NCBI RefSeq assembly: GCF_016864575.1
Contig: NZ_CP044125.1
Coordinates: forward strand, 2,196,501-2,260,500
DNA from: Rhizobium sp. BG4
Lineage (GTDB): Bacteria > Pseudomonadota > Alphaproteobacteria > Rhizobiales > Rhizobiaceae
Reading direction: 5' to 3'
Length of the DNA stretch: 64,000 nucleotides
Part shown: piece after piece, positions 42,071 through 50,420 of the stretch
How positions within the stretch are numbered: the first letter of the stretch is position 1
Layout of the letters: each line of letters starts with the position of its first letter
Position numbers and translations under genes: made by a program
Notes under the pieces: model-generated
Told to the model about the DNA's origin: nothing
The model's input: only the letters and a program-made list of their open reading frames with translations
Databases searched by the model: none

Positions 42071-42619
42071 ATGAGTTTTACCCTCAACCGCGCACTCGAC
42101 AAGAACGTCAGCAAGTCAGAAGGATCAGGCGAAACGATGCATGTTGTATCGTATTTCGAGGACTGCGGTCACTCTCCTGCGTGGCCCCTTATCCCGACCG
42201 CAGTCATAAATTTGGATCAAGCCGGTTTCAGCTTTCATCCTTACCAGTCTCCGCTCTGGAATGACCCATGCCTAATTTGCCACGATGAGGAGGGGGCAAC
42301 CAAGGGCTTCCTTGTCTATCGGTATGACCAGCAGCGGTGCGCGTGGTTCATACTACTCGCCTACACCTTACCGAACTATCGTCGCCTCGGGGTTCATACC
42401 ATCCTCTTCGAAACCCTCGTCGAGAGGGGGAAGATGCGTGGCGATATTTTATCGATCGACAGCGGTACCCATGTGCTGAACAAGGCGGCTCAAGCAGCCT
42501 TTGAAGCTCAAGGACGGAAACAGGTCGCCGTCCATTACGAATATCGCCTTCGCGATTGGCTTCCGGGCAAGCGACCGGTTGATCTCCCACCTCCTGAAGA
42601 GAGGAAAAACGCAGAATGA
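42071..42619 (+). CDS. GNAT-family N-acetyltransferase
   Basis: From the ATG at 42071, after GAGG, the product is 182 residues; a GTG at 42023 is also in frame. The core has FLVYRYDQQRCAWFILLAYT followed by LPNYRRLGVHTILFETLVER, a GNAT motif A-like helix with RRLGVHT in place of the more usual R.xxGxG/A. A late DILSIDSGTHVLNKAAQAAF motif is also GNAT-like. The substrate is unknown; phage GNATs can modify host proteins or small molecules. Confidence 0.7.
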   Translation: MSFTLNRALDKNVSKSEGSGETMHVVSYFEDCGHSPAWPLIPTAVINLDQAGFSFHPYQSPLWNDPCLICHDEEGATKGFLVYRYDQQRCAWFILLAYTLPNYRRLGVHTILFETLVERGKMRGDILSIDSGTHVLNKAAQAAFEAQGRKQVAVHYEYRLRDWLPGKRPVDLPPPEERKNAE

Positions 42620-42825
42620 GCGACCGCACCAGATCCGGTCGCCGCAAGTCTGCGATCGTCCGCCTCGTGGCAGGCGCACCTTCGTCAGAAATGGAGCGCC
42701 ACGGCGCCGCTGTCCTCGCCATTGCGCTCGGGACGACGACAGATCAGCAGCTCGTCGATATGGCCCGCGAGGTCTGGACGGCGATGGCAGCGCAGCGCGC
42801 GAAAGAGATGGAGGCGCCGCAATGA
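42616..42825 (+). CDS. small hypothetical protein (69 aa)
   Basis: MSDRTRSGRRKSAIVRLVAG is a basic N-terminus, followed by a helical part (HGAAVLAIALGTTTDQQLVD, MAREVWTAMAAQ). Its basic start and position two genes before an integrase would suit a DNA-binding excisionase-type role, but I see no clear family motif. It overlaps both neighbours by 4 bases. Confidence 0.5.
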   Translation: MSDRTRSGRRKSAIVRLVAGAPSSEMERHGAAVLAIALGTTTDQQLVDMAREVWTAMAAQRAKEMEAPQ

Positions 42826-43001
42826 CCGCTACGGCTGTCGTCAAGCAATCCGACCTGAAGCGCATGGCTGCGGTCGCCAACGAACAGAACGTATGCGTCG
42901 AGATCGAAATCGACGGTCGTATTGTCAGGGTTCTGCCGGCCGCGGCGGCAAAGCAGCAGGAGAGGAATCCGTTTGCACCCAAAGGGGGAATTGATCTTTA
43001 A
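42822..43001 (+). CDS. small hypothetical protein (59 aa), next to the integrase
   Basis: MTATAVVKQSDLKRMAAVAN followed by EQNVCVEIEIDGRIVRVLPA, then a Lys/Gln tail. The short SDLKRMAAVANE helix followed by two strands recalls small proteins encoded before integrases in rhizobial phages. Its stop overlaps the integrase start (TAATG). The role is unknown. Confidence 0.5.
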   Translation: MTATAVVKQSDLKRMAAVANEQNVCVEIEIDGRIVRVLPAAAAKQQERNPFAPKGGIDL

Positions 43002-44106
43002 TGCACGACATGCCGCGCAAACTCCCTCTGAACGTCATCAAAGAGAAAAACCGCCACGGAAATTGGGTCTACTATTACCGAGAAGGTAAAGGCCCAGGAC
43101 CCGCATGCGTGCCGAGCCGGGAACGTCAGATTTCGAGGCGGAGTACAAGAGGATATGCGCAGGCACGCCAGTCCGAACGCGAAAGGAAGTGAAGGATAAG
43201 CGGTCTCTGCAGTGGCTGGTTGATCGCTACATGGAAAGCCGCGTTTGGTCAGACCTATCAGTTTCCACCCGGAAGCAGCGCAGCAACATCTTCACCAACT
43301 TTCTTGAAAAAGCAGGCAAGTCGGCCTTCGCCGACGTATCCAAGCAGGACATCGAGCGTGCGATCGAGCGCCGCTCTCACACGCCAGCGCAAGCCAATTG
43401 CTTCTTGAAAGCGGTGAGGGGCGTCTATGAGTGGGCCGTTAAGAGTGAGCTTGCCGTATTCGATCCAACGCATGGCGTTGATCGTCTCAGCGACAAGACT
43501 GACGGCTTCGAACCGTGGACATCAGAGGACGTGCATCTTTTCTGCGTCAAGTGGCCGATCGGGTCGATGCAGCGGCTGGCGCTCGAACTACTCATGTTCT
43601 CCGGGCTCCGCAGATCCGACATTGTTCGCGCCGGCAGGCAGCACATGACAGGCAACGTCTTCTCGATCAGGACTAAGAAGACGAACACCGAGGTCACGGT
43701 CGAGTTTCCTCAGCGCCTCCTGGACGTGATCAGCCAGACGAAGACCGGCGACCTGAACTTCATCATCAGCGAACACGGAACGCCGTTCACAGTCGAGTCA
43801 TTTGGGAACTGGTTCCGGAAGCACTGCCGAAAGGCCGGGGTCTTCAAGAGCGCCCACGGAGTGAGAAAATTGTCGGCGACCATGGCGGCAAACGCCGGCG
43901 CCTCGTCGCACGAGCTCATGGCGCAGTACGGTTGGGCGACCTCGCGGCAGGCCGAAACCTACACGAAAAAGGCCGATCGCAAGCGACTCGGCGTCAAAGC
44001 TTCTCAATTGGTTGCAGAACAGATCGAGAAGGAACTTTCCCCGCACCTCAATCCCAGTGCGGGGAATATCGCGAATTCCACAATGAAATCAAAGGCCGCT
44101 AAGTAA
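43001..44106 (+). CDS. tyrosine integrase at attR, N-terminal part frameshifted
   Basis: The catalytic part lies in the frame open from 43105 (333 residues): Arg169 in FSGLRRS, His251 and Arg254 in HGVRK, Trp277 and the Tyr286 nucleophile in AETYTKK. The N-terminus typical of this family (KEKNRHGNWVYYYREGKGP) lies in the frame starting at 43001. The two join as GKGPRTRMRAEPGTSDFEAE if one C is added to the CCC run at 43093-43095. As it stands, translation from 43105 would lack the N-terminal arm-binding region. The stop is the base before the attR core. Confidence 0.85.
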
Positions 44107-44123
44107 AGTGGTGCCCCATGCCG
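44107..44123. other. attR core
   Basis: AGTGGTGCCCCATGCCG, identical to attL. It directly follows the integrase stop and covers the CCA end and acceptor stem of tRNA-Leu, so the tRNA gene is intact after integration. Confidence 0.95.
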
Positions 44124-44193
44124 GGGTCGAACCAGCACTTCTTTCGAAACTCGATTTTGAGTCGAGCGCGTCTACCAATTCCGCCAATGGGGC
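44109..44193 (-). tRNA. tRNA-Leu (anticodon CAA)
   Basis: Read on the minus strand, the acceptor GCCCCAT pairs with ATGGGGC, and the discriminator A and encoded CCA follow. The anticodon loop is CTCAAAA with CAA at 34-36. There is a long variable arm, as in class II tRNAs, and a T-arm with GGTTCGACCCC. The length is 85 bases with CCA. It is the prophage attachment site. Confidence 0.97.
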
Positions 44194-44274
44194 ACGGATA
44201 GTAACGGGCGGGTGTCTAACATGCAGGCGCCCGCGCATGCAAGACGGTGGGCGGTGTTATCCGGCTGATTTGAT

Positions 44275-44309
44275 ATGGCTTCCGGCGCAGGCGCGCCGGA
44301 AGCCATTTT
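44275..44309. terminator. strong hairpin between the MFS gene and tRNA-Leu
   Basis: ATGGCTTCCGGCGC, loop AGGC, GCGCCGGAAGCCAT is a perfect 14-bp stem, followed by TTTC on the plus strand. It sits 3 bases past the MFS stop and probably terminates that transcript. Confidence 0.75.
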
Positions 44310-44311
44310 CG

Positions 44312-45607
44312 TTAGTGGGCGATGGCCTCTCCGGCGCTGCCCTGGCCGGACTTCTTGAGCGTGATCGCCAGGATCGAGGCGAGCAGGCAGAAGGCGCCGG
44401 CGATGAAGAACGCGGGGAGGAAGCTCTGCAGCTCGGTGCGCGACAGGCCGGCGCCGTAGGCAGCGGTCGCGGCACCCAGCTGGTGACCGGCGAAGACCCA
44501 GCCGAAGACGAGGCCGACCTTTTCCTTGCCGAAGCGGTCGGCGGCGATCTTCACGGTCGGCGGGACCGTGGCGATCCAGTCGAGGCCGTAGAAGACGGCG
44601 AAGATCGACAGGCCGTAGAAGGTGAAATCGCTGAAGGGCAGGAAGAGCAGTGAGAGGCCGCGCAGGCCGTAATACCAGAAAAGCAGCCAGCGGTTATCGA
44701 AGCGGTCGGAAAGCCAGCCGGAGCCGATCGTGCCGAAGAAATCGAAGATGCCCATCACGGCGAGAACGCTGGCGGCGGCCACAGGCAGGATGCCGAAATC
44801 GCCGCAGAGGGTGACGAAATGCGTCTGGATCAGGCCGTTGGTGCTGAGGCCGCAGATGAAGAAGGTGGCAAACAGGATCCAGAAGGTCGAGGTCGTCGAG
44901 ACTTCCCGGAGAATGACGAGAGGCATCTTCAAGGCGTCGATCAGCGTGCCGCGGGCCGGAGCGGCCGTCACATGCGCCTCGCCGACGGACGGTAGGTTCA
45001 GGTCCGACGGGCGGTCGCGCATGAAGAGCAGGACGACGAGGGCTGCGACCATTATCATGGCGCAGACGAAGAACACCGTCGAGCGCCAGCCGTAGCGCTC
45101 CGTCAGCTCGGCCATCAGCGGCAGGAAGACCAGCTGGCCGGTTGCCGAGCTAGCCGAGAGCATGCCGACGACGAGGCCGCGATGCTTGGTGAACCAGCGG
45201 GCGGAGACTGTTGCTGCCAGCACCATCGCCGTCAGGCCGGTGCCGAAGCCGACGACGATGCCCCAGAGCACCAGAAGCTGCCAGAGCGAGGTCATGAACA
45301 GCGAGCCGATGAAGCCAACGCCGATCAGGCCGAGGGCGAAGACGATGACCTTGCGGACGCCGAAATAATTCATGAAGGCGGCGGCGAACGGACCCATCAG
45401 ACCGAAGAGGATCAGGCGGATCGCCAAGGCCGAGGAGATCTGCGAGGTTTCCCAGCCGAATTCATCCTGCAGCGGCTTGATGAGGACGCCGGGTGCGCCC
45501 ATGGCGCCGGCCGTTACCAGCATGGTCAGGAAGGTGGCGGCGACGATGATCCATCCGTAATGAATGTTTCGCCGGGCGAGGGTGGAGGCAAGCGCTGTCG
45601 ATACCAT
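44312..45607 (-). CDS. MFS transporter
   Basis: A 431-residue protein with twelve hydrophobic segments. The N-terminal helix region (YGWIIVAATFLTMLVTAGAM) and the loop FGVRKVIVFALGLIGVGFIG resemble MCT/oxalate-formate type MFS carriers, which move small organic anions or drugs. The substrate is not readable from the sequence. It is divergently paired with a TetR regulator, with two palindromes in the gap, so it is probably derepressed by an inducing compound. Confidence 0.85.
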   Translation of the reverse strand: MVSTALASTLARRNIHYGWIIVAATFLTMLVTAGAMGAPGVLIKPLQDEFGWETSQISSALAIRLILFGLMGPFAAAFMNYFGVRKVIVFALGLIGVGFIGSLFMTSLWQLLVLWGIVVGFGTGLTAMVLAATVSARWFTKHRGLVVGMLSASSATGQLVFLPLMAELTERYGWRSTVFFVCAMIMVAALVVLLFMRDRPSDLNLPSVGEAHVTAAPARGTLIDALKMPLVILREVSTTSTFWILFATFFICGLSTNGLIQTHFVTLCGDFGILPVAAASVLAVMGIFDFFGTIGSGWLSDRFDNRWLLFWYYGLRGLSLLFLPFSDFTFYGLSIFAVFYGLDWIATVPPTVKIAADRFGKEKVGLVFGWVFAGHQLGAATAAYGAGLSRTELQSFLPAFFIAGAFCLLASILAITLKKSGQGSAGEAIAH

Positions 45608-45653
45608 GAGGCGTCATCCATTCAGAGGGCTGATCAATACATCACCGATTTAG

Positions 45654-45696
45654 ATGATGGTCATCATATTTGTTGCGTATTGATGATTGGCATCAT
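45654..45696. promoter_or_regulatory. two TetR-type operators between the MFS and TetR genes
   Basis: ATGATGGTCATCAT (45654-45667) and ATGATTGGCATCAT (45683-45696) share ATGAT-N4-ATCAT and lie 29 bp apart centre to centre, between the two divergent starts. Confidence 0.75.
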
Positions 45697-45733
45697 ATAA
45701 ATTGTCAAGCGACCAATTTCAGGAATTGCTGCA

Positions 45734-46321
45734 ATGCGCGTGAGCCGCGAAAAATTTGCCGAAAACCGCCAGAAGATCATCGAGGCCGCCGGGGTGATGT
45801 TTCGCGAAAACGGCTTCGATGGCGTCGGTGTCGCCGACATCATGAAGTCCTGCGGGCTGACGCATGGAGGGTTCTACGGTCACTTCCAGTCGAAGGACGA
45901 GTTGCAGATCGAGGTCAGCCGCGCACTGGTGGCCCGCGTCGAGGTGCGCTGGAAGGAATTGATCGCAGGCTCGCCGCACCGTCCCCTCGAGGCGCTGCTG
46001 GAGCACTATGTCTCATGGTGCGCAGTCGACGATCCCGGCAACAGTTGTGTTTTCGTATCGCTGATGGACGAAGTTGCCCGCAGCAAGGGTGCCGTGCGGG
46101 AAATCTTCAATGACGGGCTCTCGATGCTCGTCTCGATCCTCGCCGAAGTCGTGCCCGGCGATACGCCGGAAGAGCGGCGCAAGAACGGCTTTACAACCCT
46201 GTCATCGATGATGGGGGCTGTCAGCCTGGCAAGGGCTGTCGAGAGCCGCGAGCTTGCCGCGCAGTTTCTCTCGACCACGCGCCAGAAGCTGTCGCCGGCG
46301 ACGGCGCCTCTCGAAATCTGA
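45734..46321 (+). CDS. TetR-family regulator
   Basis: A 195-residue protein. Its N-terminal HTH, IIEAAGVMFRENGFDGVGVA followed by DIMKSCGLTHGGFYGHFQSK, is typical of TetR repressors. The C-terminal part (SLMDEVARSKGAVREIFNDG) resembles the group with a ligand-binding helical domain and conserved Cys. It most likely represses the divergent MFS gene and itself through the two palindromes. Confidence 0.9.
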   Translation: MRVSREKFAENRQKIIEAAGVMFRENGFDGVGVADIMKSCGLTHGGFYGHFQSKDELQIEVSRALVARVEVRWKELIAGSPHRPLEALLEHYVSWCAVDDPGNSCVFVSLMDEVARSKGAVREIFNDGLSMLVSILAEVVPGDTPEERRKNGFTTLSSMMGAVSLARAVESRELAAQFLSTTRQKLSPATAPLEI

Positions 46322-46338
46322 GGCGCCGCGCGAGTGTC

Positions 46339-47319
46339 TTACTTGAAGCCTTCGACGCGGTGCGGAACGTAGGGTTCCTCCAGCATCGCCACTTCCTCCG
46401 GCGTCAGCTTGACGGCAAGCGCGGCAACCGCGTCGCTGAGGTGGCCGGGGCGTGAGGCGCCGATGATCGGGGCGGTGATGGCGCTCTTCTGCAGGATCCA
46501 GGCGGTGGCGATCTGCGCGCGGGGAACGCCGTGTTCCTTGGCGAGACGGCCGACGGCATCGATGATCTTGCGGTCGGAATCTTCGGCCTGCCGGTAGAGC
46601 GTCTTGCCGAATTCGTCGCTTTCGGTGCGGGCTGTCTGCTCGTCCCAGTCCCGCGTCAGGCGTCCGCGGGCAAGCGGGCTCCAGGGGATGACGGCGATCT
46701 TCTGGTCCTGGCAGAAGGGCAGCATCTCGCGCTCTTCCTCGCGGTAGAGCAGGTTGACGTGGTCCTGCATGCTGACGAACTCCGTCCAGCCATTGAGGCG
46801 CGCGGTGTAGACCATTTTGGCGAATTGCCAGGCATGCATCGAGGAGGCGCCGATATAGCGGGCCTTGCCGGCCTTCACGACGTCATGCAGCGCCTCCAGC
46901 GTTTCCTCGATCGGGGTCGAATAGTCGAAGCGATGGATCTGGTAGAGGTCGACATAATCGGTGCCGAGGCGGCGCAGGCTGTTGTCGATCTCGTCGAAGA
47001 TCGCCTTGCGCGACAGGCCAGCGCCGTTCGGGCCGGGGCGCATGCGGTTGAAGACCTTGGTGGCAAGCACGATGTCTTCGCGCTTGGAAAAGCTCTTGAT
47101 GGCCCGGCCGACGATTTCTTCGGAGGAGCCGTCGGAATAGGTATTGGCCGTATCGAGGAAGTTGATGCCGAGATCGATTGCCTGCTTGAGGATCGTGCGG
47201 CTTTCCTCTTCGCCGAGCGTCCAGGCATGATTGCCGCGGCGGGGATCGCCGAAGGTCATGCAGCCCAGGCAGATCTTTGAAACTTCGAGGCCCGTCTTGC
47301 CTAGTTTTACATAATCCAT
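46339..47319 (-). CDS. aldo/keto reductase
   Basis: From the ATG at 47319, after GGAG, the product is 326 residues. Landmarks are GMTFGDP-like KICLGCMTFGDPRRGNHAWT, INFLDTANTYSDGSSEEIVG with the Asp and Tyr of the catalytic tetrad, EDIVLATKVFNRMRPG with its Lys, and DLYQIHRFDY with the His. It reduces carbonyl compounds with NADPH. The substrate is unknown. Confidence 0.9.
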   Translation of the reverse strand: MDYVKLGKTGLEVSKICLGCMTFGDPRRGNHAWTLGEEESRTILKQAIDLGINFLDTANTYSDGSSEEIVGRAIKSFSKREDIVLATKVFNRMRPGPNGAGLSRKAIFDEIDNSLRRLGTDYVDLYQIHRFDYSTPIEETLEALHDVVKAGKARYIGASSMHAWQFAKMVYTARLNGWTEFVSMQDHVNLLYREEEREMLPFCQDQKIAVIPWSPLARGRLTRDWDEQTARTESDEFGKTLYRQAEDSDRKIIDAVGRLAKEHGVPRAQIATAWILQKSAITAPIIGASRPGHLSDAVAALAVKLTPEEVAMLEEPYVPHRVEGFK

Positions 47320-47503
47320 TGAAATGACTCCGTGATTGAATTCCGCCCGCCGCCTGAAGATCAATTTAGGGCGGAGCGGCGACAAAAGTCAGCAAGCATC
47401 GCGCATAAATTTCGATGACCGGCCGAAGGGTGCCTTCAATGCTCGCGCTTGCACTCGCGCGCCTGCGGGTGTTAGCTGGTGCAGCATTGACCGGAACTAG
47501 CCT

Positions 47504-49132
47504 ATGAAATTGCCCCGCTTCGATCGCTATGACGATCTCTACCGCGATTTTGCGTGGGACATCCCCGATGATTTCAATATGGGCCGTGCCGTCAGCGACG
47601 ACTGGGCGAAGATCGAGCCCGACCGGATCTGTCTTGAACATTTCGATCCCGGCGGCCAGCACCCCTCGATGACCTATGGCGAACTGTCGGCACGGTCGGC
47701 ATCGCTTGCCAATGGGCTTGTATCGCTCGGCATCCGGCGGGGGGACCGCGTGGCGTTGCTGCTGCCGCAATCCTTTGCGACTGTCATCTCGCATGTGGCG
47801 ATCTACAAGATGGGCGCGATTGCGCTGCCGCTGGCGTTGCTCTTCGGTGTCGAGGCGCTGGAATACAGGCTGAAAACCGCGGGTGCGTCCGCCGTCATCA
47901 CCAATGCTTTCGGCATGGCGCGAATATCAGAGATCCGCGATCGCCTGCCTGATCTGAATACGGTGATTTCGATCGATGGCGGAGAGGCACTGGCATTTGA
48001 CGAGCTCGTCGCTTCGCATCCGCCGGTCTTCGAGGTGGTCGATACGGGGCCAGACGATCCGGCGCTGATGATCTTTACCTCGGGCACGACGGGAGCGCCG
48101 AAGGGTGCGCTGCATGGGCATCGCGTGCTCGCCGGGCATATTCCCGGCATGCAGTTTGCCCATGAAGGATTTCCGCAGGCGGGGGACAAGGTCTGGACGC
48201 CGTCGGACTGGGCCTGGGCGGGCGGCTTGCTCAATGCGCTGCTGCCGAGCCTGTTGCTTGGCGTCCCCGTCGTCTCGTCTCCGGCGCAGAAGTTCGATGC
48301 CGGTACGGCCTACCGCATTATGGCCGAGATGCAGGTGCGCAATGCGTTCATTCCGCCGACGGCGCTGCGGCTGCTGAAGGCGGCCGGTGATCCGTATCTG
48401 GCGCACAAGCTCAATCTGCGGACGATCGGTTCTGCCGGCGAATCCCTCGGGCGCGAAACCTATGTCTGGGCACGCGATACGCTCGGCATCACGGTCAACG
48501 AATTCTACGGCCAGACGGAGTGCAACTTCGTCATCTCCTCAAGCCGGGCCGCCGGTGTTTCCAAAGCCGGCGCGATCGGACGTCCATCGCCGGGGCACCG
48601 GGTTGCCGTCGTCGATGATCGCGGCAACGAATTGCCAGTGGGCGAGACAGGCCAGATCGGCGTCAAGGCGCCGGATCCGGTGATGTTTCTGGGATACTGG
48701 AACGATCCGGAGGCGACGGAGCGCAAGTTTGCGAATGGCTGGCTGCTGACGGGCGATCTCGCACATCAGGATGCGGAAGGGTTCATCACCTTCGAGGGGC
48801 GGGATGATGATGTCATTACCTCCTCGGGATACCGGATCGGGCCTGCCGAGATCGAGGACTGCCTGTCCGGGCATCCGGCCGTTCAGCTGGCGGCTGCCGT
48901 CGGCAAGCCGGATCCGGTTCGCACCGAGATCGTCAAGGCCTATGTGGTCCTGGTACCCGGCGTTAGCGCCGGCGCCGAGCTTGCCGCCGAAATCCGCGAC
49001 TGGGTGAAGATGCGGCTTTCGATGCATGAATATCCACGCGAGGTGGAGTTCGTCGATTCACTGCCGCTGACGACGACGGGCAAAGTGATCCGCCGCCTGC
49101 TGCGCGAGCGGGCAGCGGCCGAAGCTGCGTAG
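47504..49132 (+). CDS. acyl-CoA synthetase (AMP-forming)
   Basis: A 542-residue adenylate-forming enzyme. The phosphate loop FTSGTTGAPKGALHGH is near residue 190, NEFYGQTECNFV near 330, a GYWNDPEATERKFANGWLLTGD motif near 392, and TTTGKVIRRLLRER at the C-terminus with the catalytic Lys. The sequence resembles medium-chain acyl-CoA and acetyl-CoA synthetase-like members. It activates a carboxylic acid with ATP and CoA. The exact substrate is not predictable. Confidence 0.9.
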   Translation: MKLPRFDRYDDLYRDFAWDIPDDFNMGRAVSDDWAKIEPDRICLEHFDPGGQHPSMTYGELSARSASLANGLVSLGIRRGDRVALLLPQSFATVISHVAIYKMGAIALPLALLFGVEALEYRLKTAGASAVITNAFGMARISEIRDRLPDLNTVISIDGGEALAFDELVASHPPVFEVVDTGPDDPALMIFTSGTTGAPKGALHGHRVLAGHIPGMQFAHEGFPQAGDKVWTPSDWAWAGGLLNALLPSLLLGVPVVSSPAQKFDAGTAYRIMAEMQVRNAFIPPTALRLLKAAGDPYLAHKLNLRTIGSAGESLGRETYVWARDTLGITVNEFYGQTECNFVISSSRAAGVSKAGAIGRPSPGHRVAVVDDRGNELPVGETGQIGVKAPDPVMFLGYWNDPEATERKFANGWLLTGDLAHQDAEGFITFEGRDDDVITSSGYRIGPAEIEDCLSGHPAVQLAAAVGKPDPVRTEIVKAYVVLVPGVSAGAELAAEIRDWVKMRLSMHEYPREVEFVDSLPLTTTGKVIRRLLRERAAAEAA

Positions 49133-49142
49133 GCTCAGCAGT

Positions 49143-50420
49143 TTAGCCGCGGCCTGCCAGCGACATGATCTTGGCGCGCAGCATCTTCGCCATATTGCGG
49201 GTGTTGCGGTACATGTGAAGCTGGGTGACCGCCTGGCGGACATCGCGGTCGCCGTTCTGGTTAAGGCCGATGACCAGCGTTCCCATGTCCTCGCGTTCCT
49301 TCCAGAAGCGGCTCATGATCGGATGATCGGGGATGGCGCAGGAATCCGAGCGGACGATGTTGGCGTCGTCGAGATGCCATTCCGTCAGTTCACCCATCAG
49401 CAGCTTGCCGGGCGAAAAGCGGGCGAACTCCTCGTCATAGGCCGTCTTCCAGGTATAGGCTTCGCCGCCCATCATCAGCACGACGATCGCGGCGATCGCC
49501 TTGCCGTTGAAGTCGATCGTATGGATACGCACGGCGTCGATGGCGGCGAGATTGGAAACGGCTTCGCGGGCGAAGGCGGTGTGATAGCGGTCGGTGACGA
49601 GCGCGCTGCGCTTCTTGCCCTTCCAGCCGCCGGCTTCCATCGCCAGGAATTCTTCGAAACGCATATGCACGTCGCGCGGCTGGCGGGCGACGCTGTAGGT
49701 CACGGTGCCCTTGTCCTCGAGCAGGCGCCATTGGCGGCGCATCTCGCGCATGTGCGAGGAGGAGACGGAGCTTGCGAGATAGGCGACGGCATCTTCCTCG
49801 CTCTCCAGCATTGGGCGCTCGAAGGGATTGGTGATTGTCAGCGGCAGGTTGCGGCCGAGAGCGACGGCCTTCACCAGCCGGGCGAAGATGCCGTTGAGCC
49901 TCAGATCAGGCAGCACGAGGATCTGCGGCAGTCGCAGGTCGCGGGCCGTCAGGCCTTCGAACAGGTTATCGAGCGTCTCGGCGGCATCCTCGGCATCGAC
50001 GAGCGGAGTGCCGAGCGGCGCAAAGCTGTTCGACCAACCGCGGATGATCGAGGGGCCGACGGCAAAGCCCGGCTTCTCGACGGAGAAGGGCATCAGGAAG
50101 CGCATGCGGCTGCGGTTGCTGGCGGTGTCGCGCATCAGGGCGAAGCTCACCTGCCTGTCGTCGAGGCGCGGCATGGCGGGCGCCAGGAAGCGGCCGGTGA
50201 AGAAGACGTTCGGCTCGATCGCGCGGTTCGAAAGGAAGTCGAGCTCGTCCTGCAGCTCATAGCCAAGCTTGCCGGGATAGACGCAGAGCTCGCGGCCGGC
50301 GCGGCCGACCTCGACGCGGGCTTCCGCCTGCGGTCCGTCGAAATTCAAGGAGGCGAGCTCATGGACCATGCGGTTCGTCGTGGCGTCCGTGGACTCGGTA
50401 TTCGGAGGAGTGCGCACCAT
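49143..50420 (-). CDS. GNAT-type acetyltransferase (BioF2/CelD-like)
   Basis: About 425 residues with a central KTAYDEEFARFSPGKLLMGE TEW-type segment, which is the core of the Acetyltransf_6 (BioF2-like) family often found in polysaccharide-synthesis loci. The first 150 residues form an additional domain. The ATG at 50420 overlaps the flippase stop (TGATG). With the flippase it may acylate and export a surface polysaccharide; this is inferred from the pairing. Confidence 0.75.
   Translation of the reverse strand: MVRTPPNTESTDATTNRMVHELASLNFDGPQAEARVEVGRAGRELCVYPGKLGYELQDELDFLSNRAIEPNVFFTGRFLAPAMPRLDDRQVSFALMRDTASNRSRMRFLMPFSVEKPGFAVGPSIIRGWSNSFAPLGTPLVDAEDAAETLDNLFEGLTARDLRLPQILVLPDLRLNGIFARLVKAVALGRNLPLTITNPFERPMLESEEDAVAYLASSVSSSHMREMRRQWRLLEDKGTVTYSVARQPRDVHMRFEEFLAMEAGGWKGKKRSALVTDRYHTAFAREAVSNLAAIDAVRIHTIDFNGKAIAAIVVLMMGGEAYTWKTAYDEEFARFSPGKLLMGELTEWHLDDANIVRSDSCAIPDHPIMSRFWKEREDMGTLVIGLNQNGDRDVRQAVTQLHMYRNTRNMAKMLRAKIMSLAGRG

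Larger units (their letters stand above)
1861..44123. mobile_element. HK97-type siphovirus prophage inserted at tRNA-Leu(CAA)
   Basis: The element is bounded by identical 17-bp direct repeats, one of which is the 3' end of a tRNA-Leu gene. Inside are modules in the usual order for a lambdoid/HK97-type phage: integrase, lysis, tail, head, packaging, an early arm, a divergent repressor/cro pair, and a second early arm ending in an integrase. Head, tail, lysis and packaging functions are all present. The two apparent defects are single-base frameshifts in the terminase small subunit and in the right-end integrase. Confidence 0.95.
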
